Shown one piece after another: positions 6,607 through 9,911 of a DNA stretch of 9,911 nucleotides (the first letter of the stretch is position 1; each line of letters begins with the position of its first letter). The notes under the pieces were generated by a model. That model was not told the origin of the DNA. It searched no databases and saw only the letters and a program-made list of their open reading frames with translations. Both the position numbers and the translations under genes were made by a program. This stretch comes from Bacteroidales bacterium. GTDB lineage: Bacteria > Bacteroidota > Bacteroidia > Bacteroidales > VadinHA17. The DNA lies in contig DOZA01000053.1 in NCBI GenBank assembly GCA_003518245.1, positions 3,352-13,262 of the forward strand, written 5' to 3'.

Positions 6607-8072
6607 GAGTTTTTAATTTCATTCAGGAGTTGCTTTAAATTAATAGAAGCGTAAGTAGATGAATAGTCTGACATGCCATAAGGAATGATCAGATTACCAT
6701 TGTGCAGAATATAACCGCAGGAGTAGACAACATTGGGCACATATCCTTCCCTTTCTTCAGCATTGGAAGTCAATAAGGGCGTCTTAAGCCTGCCAATTTC
6801 TTTTTCAGGATCATCAAGATCAAATAATGATGCTCCTAATACGTATTCCCTCATTGGGCCTACTCCGTGTGTAATTACCAGCCAACCTTCTTCTGTCTCA
6901 ATAGGGGAGCCTGAATTTCCTACCTGTATAAACTCCCAGGGAAATTTTGGTTTTTGAATGAGTTTGGCTTCATGCCATATATTTATATTATCTGAATATG
7001 CAATGTAGTTATTAACTCCATCTATCCTGCACAGCATAGTATATTTACCTTTAATCTTCCTGGGGAACAATGCCATACCTTTGTTCTGGGCAATTTCACC
7101 ATGAATGGCTAATGCTTTGAAATGATAGAAATCTTTGGTCTCAAGTAAATTTGGCAGTATTGTTATGCCATCATAAGCAGTATATGTGGCATAATAGGTT
7201 TCTTCACCGTCTTCCTCTGTGAATTTGACAAAACGTGCATCTTCAATGCCACGTTTTTCAATTTCCGAAGTAGGAAAAATAACTCTCTCTGAAATTGCTG
7301 AATCAAGTGAGAAGTGGAGTTCGTAGTGAGATTTTGCCAGCCACAACATCTCATTAATAATTAATTCTTTATCCGGTGAAAGTTGATGTGTAATTTTTGT
7401 CTCTTCTATTGTTCTCTTCAATTCGCCATACGTAAAATTGCCGCCCAATTTTTCCAATACAAAGAGCGGGGAAATTTTATTAGTAAAAGTGCTCATTTCA
7501 TCCAGCTTCCCTATAAATGATTCTTTATTGTAAACATGCTTTTTTATTCGCTCTGCTTCTGCCAGCATTTTGCCAACAGGTTCTATCATCAGATCATTGT
7601 TTTTATCAATAATACCTGAGCGAAAAACAATGGACGAAATATGCCCTTCTCCGGTTGCTCTGAAACTTAAAATATATCTTTTTTCATCCGGCCCTAATTC
7701 CGATTGATCAGGATCCTCTACAACGGATGGATTGAAAAAAGCTGTCGCTTCAATGGAATATTCCATTGTGAAATATGAACCTATAAGCGCTTTCCGCGTT
7801 TGATTAATATTGTGTCTATTTATTTTCAGCTTTTTAAATAGATTATCCAGTTTATTAAAATGCGCTTCAAATATTAATGAAATATTCCTGTGACGTTTGG
7901 CATAACCTCTCAGCACCTGGCTTAATGCTATATTTGCCTCATTATCCGACAAAGCCATCACATTACGAATAATATCTTCACTTCTTTTATCAGAAGTATA
8001 AAGGAAGCGGGCTATTACCCTGCTGGGATCAGGGAGAAACCTGGTAGCCTTTCTGGATACGGTAACTTGCAT
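6600..8072 (-). CDS. GH130 family protein (long form, altered phosphate pocket)
   Basis: The 490-residue protein has GH130 motifs in order: a first propeller blade at about 103-155, GIEDARFV with presumed catalytic D278, CRIDG (R349), FIQVGNSGSPIETEEGW, THGVGP (H402) and YVLG (Y410), then EGYVPNVVYSCG. Two regions are extra compared with the short neighbour: about 95 mostly helical residues at the N-terminus, and a helical insertion at about 160-250 between the first blade and the EDAR motif. Aligning by eye with the short enzyme, R153 becomes G352 and K192 becomes Q383, so the phosphate site seems changed; it may be a hydrolase, a phosphorylase with another pocket, or a transferase. Long GH130 proteins paired with a short one are known among beta-1,2-mannoside enzymes, which makes beta-1,2-mannan a fair guess. 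No signal peptide. It is transcribed toward the other three genes and ends 25 bases from them. Confidence 0.82.
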   Translation of the reverse strand: MQVTVSRKATRFLPDPSRVIARFLYTSDKRSEDIIRNVMALSDNEANIALSQVLRGYAKRHRNISLIFEAHFNKLDNLFKKLKINRHNINQTRKALIGSYFTMEYSIEATAFFNPSVVEDPDQSELGPDEKRYILSFRATGEGHISSIVFRSGIIDKNNDLMIEPVGKMLAEAERIKKHVYNKESFIGKLDEMSTFTNKISPLFVLEKLGGNFTYGELKRTIEETKITHQLSPDKELIINEMLWLAKSHYELHFSLDSAISERVIFPTSEIEKRGIEDARFVKFTEEDGEETYYATYTAYDGITILPNLLETKDFYHFKALAIHGEIAQNKGMALFPRKIKGKYTMLCRIDGVNNYIAYSDNINIWHEAKLIQKPKFPWEFIQVGNSGSPIETEEGWLVITHGVGPMREYVLGASLFDLDDPEKEIGRLKTPLLTSNAEEREGYVPNVVYSCGYILHNGNLIIPYGMSDYSSTYASINLKQLLNEIKNSK

Positions 8073-8104
8073 AGTACGATTATTTGATCTTAAATTAAAG
8101 TAAT

Positions 8105-8133
8105 TATTTAGTTCTTCGCAATGTTAAAGTCAA
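8105..8133 (-). promoter_or_regulatory. candidate promoter of the long GH130 gene
   Basis: On the minus strand TTGACT (8133-8128) and TAAATA (8110-8105) are separated by 17 bases, an arrangement like a sigma-70 -35/-10 pair, with the TAAATA box ending 32 bases before the ATG. Bacteroidota promoters usually differ from this form and the region is AT-rich, so the match may be accidental. Confidence 0.25.
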
Positions 8134-8458
8134 ATTAATGATAGAAAAGTTTATCTGGGTAACATTTTTCTGTATAATTAATGAGCCATAGTACCCCCCT
8201 CAGCAATTCCCGGCTATGTTCAGTACTTTATACCTAAGAGAAAGAGATAATACTTATAAGGCGTAATGGTTCTGTAATTGTTATATAAAAAGTGTCATGT
8301 ATATAGCAATATGAACCTTAATACTTTTCTGTGGTACTTTGCCCCTCGCCGAGAGATTTAATACTTACTAAGGGTTGTATATGATGGTTTTTCATTAAAT
8401 ATGGGGTGTTTTTATCCTGTCCAGAACCAACCGATTTAATATTACTGTAAAGAATCCC

Positions 8459-8489
8459 TTTGTATAAGTTTATTAGACTTATATGTCTT
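8459..8489 (+). promoter_or_regulatory. candidate promoter with operator-like palindrome, ompA-like operon
   Basis: TTTG at 8459-8462 and TATGTCTT at 8482-8489 are 19 bases apart, which fits Bacteroidota -33/-7 spacing; the -7 box matches four of the six fixed bases of TAnnTTTG. The spacer carries a perfect inverted repeat, TATAAGT (8463-8469), seven bases, ACTTATA (8477-8483), abutting -33 and overlapping the -7 box. Its position suits a dimeric regulator. The start codon is about 50 bases downstream. Confidence 0.35.
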
Positions 8490-8540
8490 TATTTCATAAC
8501 TTGGGGATAATTACATGATCATTAACTTAAAAACATAACA

Positions 8541-9050
8541 ATGAGAATACTTATTATTGGATTTGTTGTATTTGTAATCTGGTCTTTCTTTTCTGTCTGG
8601 CTCTATGTTGATAAAATAAAGCCTGCATTGAATAAGCCGGAAGCTGTAGAGGAAATTATTGAAACCCAGACCAATTTTGCAGATTCACTAATGCAACCAA
8701 CCGCATTAAGGCCTAATGACCTTATTATTTACTTTGAATTTGACGATACCGGATTCAAACCTGATCTGGGAAAAGATGGCAGAATTGCTGAATTTAAAAC
8801 CTGGCTTGACAATAATCCTGAATCAATGCTTTATATAGCAGGGCATACCGATATTATCGGAACAAGGGAATATAATAATATACTCGGACTTAAAAGAGCT
8901 CAGAATATTCAGAGATATCTCGAAAGCAAGGGTATCGAAGCAGGAAAAATGATAACAGAATCTAAAGGAGAGGATCATCCTGTAGCCGATCAAAATACAG
9001 AAGAGGGACGAGCAATGAACAGAAGAGCAGTATTAACAATTAAAAAATAA
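8541..9050 (+). CDS. membrane-anchored OmpA-like peptidoglycan-binding protein
   Basis: The 169-residue protein begins with one hydrophobic segment (about 3-22), most likely an uncleaved anchor or signal-anchor since no lipobox or clear cleavage site is seen. A short linker (25-58) is followed by an OmpA C-terminal domain (about 60-168): IYFEFDDTGFKPD, IAGHTDIIGTREYNNILGLK (98-118, containing D104), R119 and A120, and NRRAVLTI (160-167). D104 and R119 lie 15 residues apart, as do the Asp and Arg that bind diaminopimelate in OmpA. The protein therefore probably sits in the periplasm, tied to the inner membrane and gripping peptidoglycan. There is no beta-barrel. The next gene starts four bases after its stop, so the two form an operon. 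The regulatory palindrome upstream suggests inducible expression. Confidence 0.88.
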   Translation: MRILIIGFVVFVIWSFFSVWLYVDKIKPALNKPEAVEEIIETQTNFADSLMQPTALRPNDLIIYFEFDDTGFKPDLGKDGRIAEFKTWLDNNPESMLYIAGHTDIIGTREYNNILGLKRAQNIQRYLESKGIEAGKMITESKGEDHPVADQNTEEGRAMNRRAVLTIKK

Positions 9051-9054
9051 AATC

Positions 9055-9414
9055 ATGTATCCATTGTTTATAAGTTTAGCGTTATCAGTCACCGGATCAA
9101 TAATTTTAATAGTTCTTCTGCTTCTGGTAGCAGGTGTTATCGGATATCTTACCGCCTGGTATTATGCAAAATCGATATATACTCCAATAATTGCAGATCT
9201 TGAAAAAGAGAAGACAGAGTTGAATAATCAAATTTTGGGATTAATGGATGATATTAGCAAACTTAATGGTAAGGTTGATAAACTAAATGATAAGGTTGTG
9301 AAACTGAATAGTGAGGCTGTCAAAATTAAAGAGAAAATCAGGAAGCTTGAAGAGGAGATAGCTGAAAAAGACAAAGAAATTGAAAATCTTAAAAACACGA
9401 CAAAGGAAAATTAG
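9055..9414 (+). CDS. membrane-anchored heptad-repeat coiled-coil protein
   Basis: The 119-residue protein has one strong membrane segment (about 12-37) and then a long, highly charged helix (about 43-115). From residue 69 the helix is a near-perfect heptad series, with KLNGKVD, KLNDKVV, KLNSEAV, KIKEKIR, KLEEEIA, EKDKEIE in succession, predicting a parallel coiled coil. There is no enzymatic motif and I know no family name. It follows the OmpA-like gene by four bases, so the two are likely co-translated and may act together in the envelope, for example as a spacer or stabiliser between membrane and cell wall. The side of the membrane on which the coil lies is not clear; no Lys/Arg lies before the membrane segment and Lys39 just after it weakly suggests a cytoplasmic coil. 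The lysine-asparagine-rich repeats could have grown by internal duplication. Confidence 0.75.
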   Translation: MYPLFISLALSVTGSIILIVLLLLVAGVIGYLTAWYYAKSIYTPIIADLEKEKTELNNQILGLMDDISKLNGKVDKLNDKVVKLNSEAVKIKEKIRKLEEEIAEKDKEIENLKNTTKEN

Positions 9415-9849
9415 GAGATTGCTATTTAGACCTAATCTTAGTTGTGTAAAAACATAGCCTTTTGAAGCCATATCTCTTCTGCAATCAACGATTTCTCCTT
9501 AAAGGTATCCAAGTACTGCAGAGAAAAAATAATGGCTCTATGACACTATGGTTTTAATGGCTTTTTCCTTGGAAGCTACTTTCTTCTTATTTGCATATTG
9601 TGATTTATAATGTTGCAAAATCCGGATACACTAAATGTTGCTTGTGTAACCCTCCCATCTTATAATACTTAGGATTAGAAGGTGGCCCTACCATTATAAT
9701 ACTATATATGGTTTTAAGTTATTGTTCTACATAAAATATTTGACTATATGATTAATAAGTATGTAGTAAACATTGGTAAGATAACAAAATAAGTTGATTA
9801 GGTTTTACCTTACTCTAAGAACCGTCCCCAAAATCGTCCCTATAAAAAC
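9415..9849. other. gene-free stretch before the tRNA terminator
   Basis: About 435 bases without a supportable gene; frames here are short and shadow-like. A 6-bp inverted repeat (ATTAGG at 9410-9415, CCTAAT at 9431-9436) overlaps the end of the coiled-coil gene but has no T-run. TTATAATACT occurs twice (9660-9669 and 9694-9703). CGTCCC occurs twice 12 bases apart (9823-9828 and 9835-9840) close to the tRNA. I see no integrase or other mobile gene. Confidence 0.4.
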
Positions 9850-9875
9850 AAAAAACCCCTGAGTATCAGGGGTTT
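9850..9875 (-). terminator. intrinsic terminator downstream of the tRNA
   Basis: Read on the minus strand, AAACCCCTGA and TCAGGGGTTT (9875-9866 and 9862-9853) form a 10-bp perfect stem with a 3-nt loop, GC-rich in the middle, followed by a long T-run (TTTTTTGTTTTT). It lies 14 bases after the tRNA's 3' end and clearly terminates that transcript. Confidence 0.88.
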
Positions 9876-9889
9876 ATGATGTTAATCTG

Positions 9890-9911
9890 CGGTCTGGACG
9901 GGACTCGAACC
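9890..9911 (-). tRNA. tRNA 3' end, probably tRNA-Asp (partial)
   Basis: The minus strand from the window edge reads GGTTCGAGTCCCGTCCAGACCG. This is part of the T stem, the TTCGAGT T-loop, the closing CCCGT stem, a CCAGACC acceptor strand and a G discriminator base. CCA is not encoded (CAG follows). The CCCGTCC block with G73 resembles bacterial tRNA-Asp, whose T arm is nearly identical. The anticodon lies outside the window, so the identity is provisional. The rest of the gene continues beyond 9911. Confidence 0.75.

Larger units (their letters stand above)
8073..8540. other. divergent intergenic region
   Basis: These 468 bases separate the long GH130 gene from the ompA-like gene and must hold promoters in both directions. 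No reading frame of note is present. A TAATACTT motif occurs three times (8248-8255, 8319-8326 and 8359-8366), and the first is part of the palindrome CTTATAAG. A C-run (CCCCCC) lies near 8191-8198. TGGTACTTTGCCCC at about 8332-8345 loosely resembles a -7 box. I see no RNA family I can name. Confidence 0.4.

Noticed and set aside
9283..9471. 62-codon minus-strand frame
   Set aside because: Antisense of the Lys/Asn/Glu-rich coiled-coil gene, giving a Phe/Leu-rich artefact.
9660..9703. TTATAATACT repeated twice
   Set aside because: Ten AT-rich bases repeated once in AT-rich intergenic DNA; no further structure supports a function.
1..9911. CRISPR array, rRNA or a second copy of the tRNA end marking an integrated element
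   Set aside because: No regularly spaced repeats of suitable length, no rRNA-like sequence, and no second match to the 9890-9911 sequence was noticed when reading the window.

Overview
The window looks like Bacteroidota DNA. It is AT-rich, its genes mostly lack Shine-Dalgarno sequences and start after A-rich leaders, and promoter-like sites resemble the TTTG / TAnnTTTG type. It also holds an IS21-type remnant of the kind common in that phylum and the 3' end of an apparent tRNA-Asp without an encoded CCA. The genus cannot be read from the sequence.

Layout. At 1-1086 lies the 3' part of a cysteine-containing, probably secreted beta-sandwich protein whose reading frame appears broken near base 67. 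At 1087-1739 is a graveyard of decayed minus-strand DNA: a fragment resembling the C-terminal Fn3-like domain of a GH3 beta-glucosidase, then the end of an IS21-family element with three terminal repeats at exact 24-bp spacing and a frameshifted piece of istA, then gene-free DNA. At 1740-1991 is a small GlsB/YeaQ-type membrane protein.

The core, 2333-8072, is a four-gene carbohydrate cassette. On the plus strand are a GT4-like glycosyltransferase fused to an all-helical six-hairpin-like domain, a short GH130 enzyme with a phosphorylase-type phosphate pocket, and a canonical GT4 glycosyltransferase. Convergent to them is a long GH130 protein with a helical insertion and altered phosphate-pocket residues. 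None has a signal peptide, so synthesis (two transferases) and breakdown (two GH130 enzymes) of a glycan, plausibly a beta-mannoside, appear to be paired in the cytoplasm. This would suit a reserve or stress polymer similar in concept to the beta-1,2-mannan 'mannogen' of Leishmania. Polymer and linkage are inference.

At 8541-9414 a two-gene unit encodes a membrane-anchored OmpA-like peptidoglycan-binding protein and a membrane-anchored heptad-repeat coiled coil. Its promoter region carries a perfect 7-7-7 palindrome in the -33/-7 spacer. The window ends in gene-free DNA, a strong minus-strand terminator and the 3' end of a tRNA, probably tRNA-Asp.
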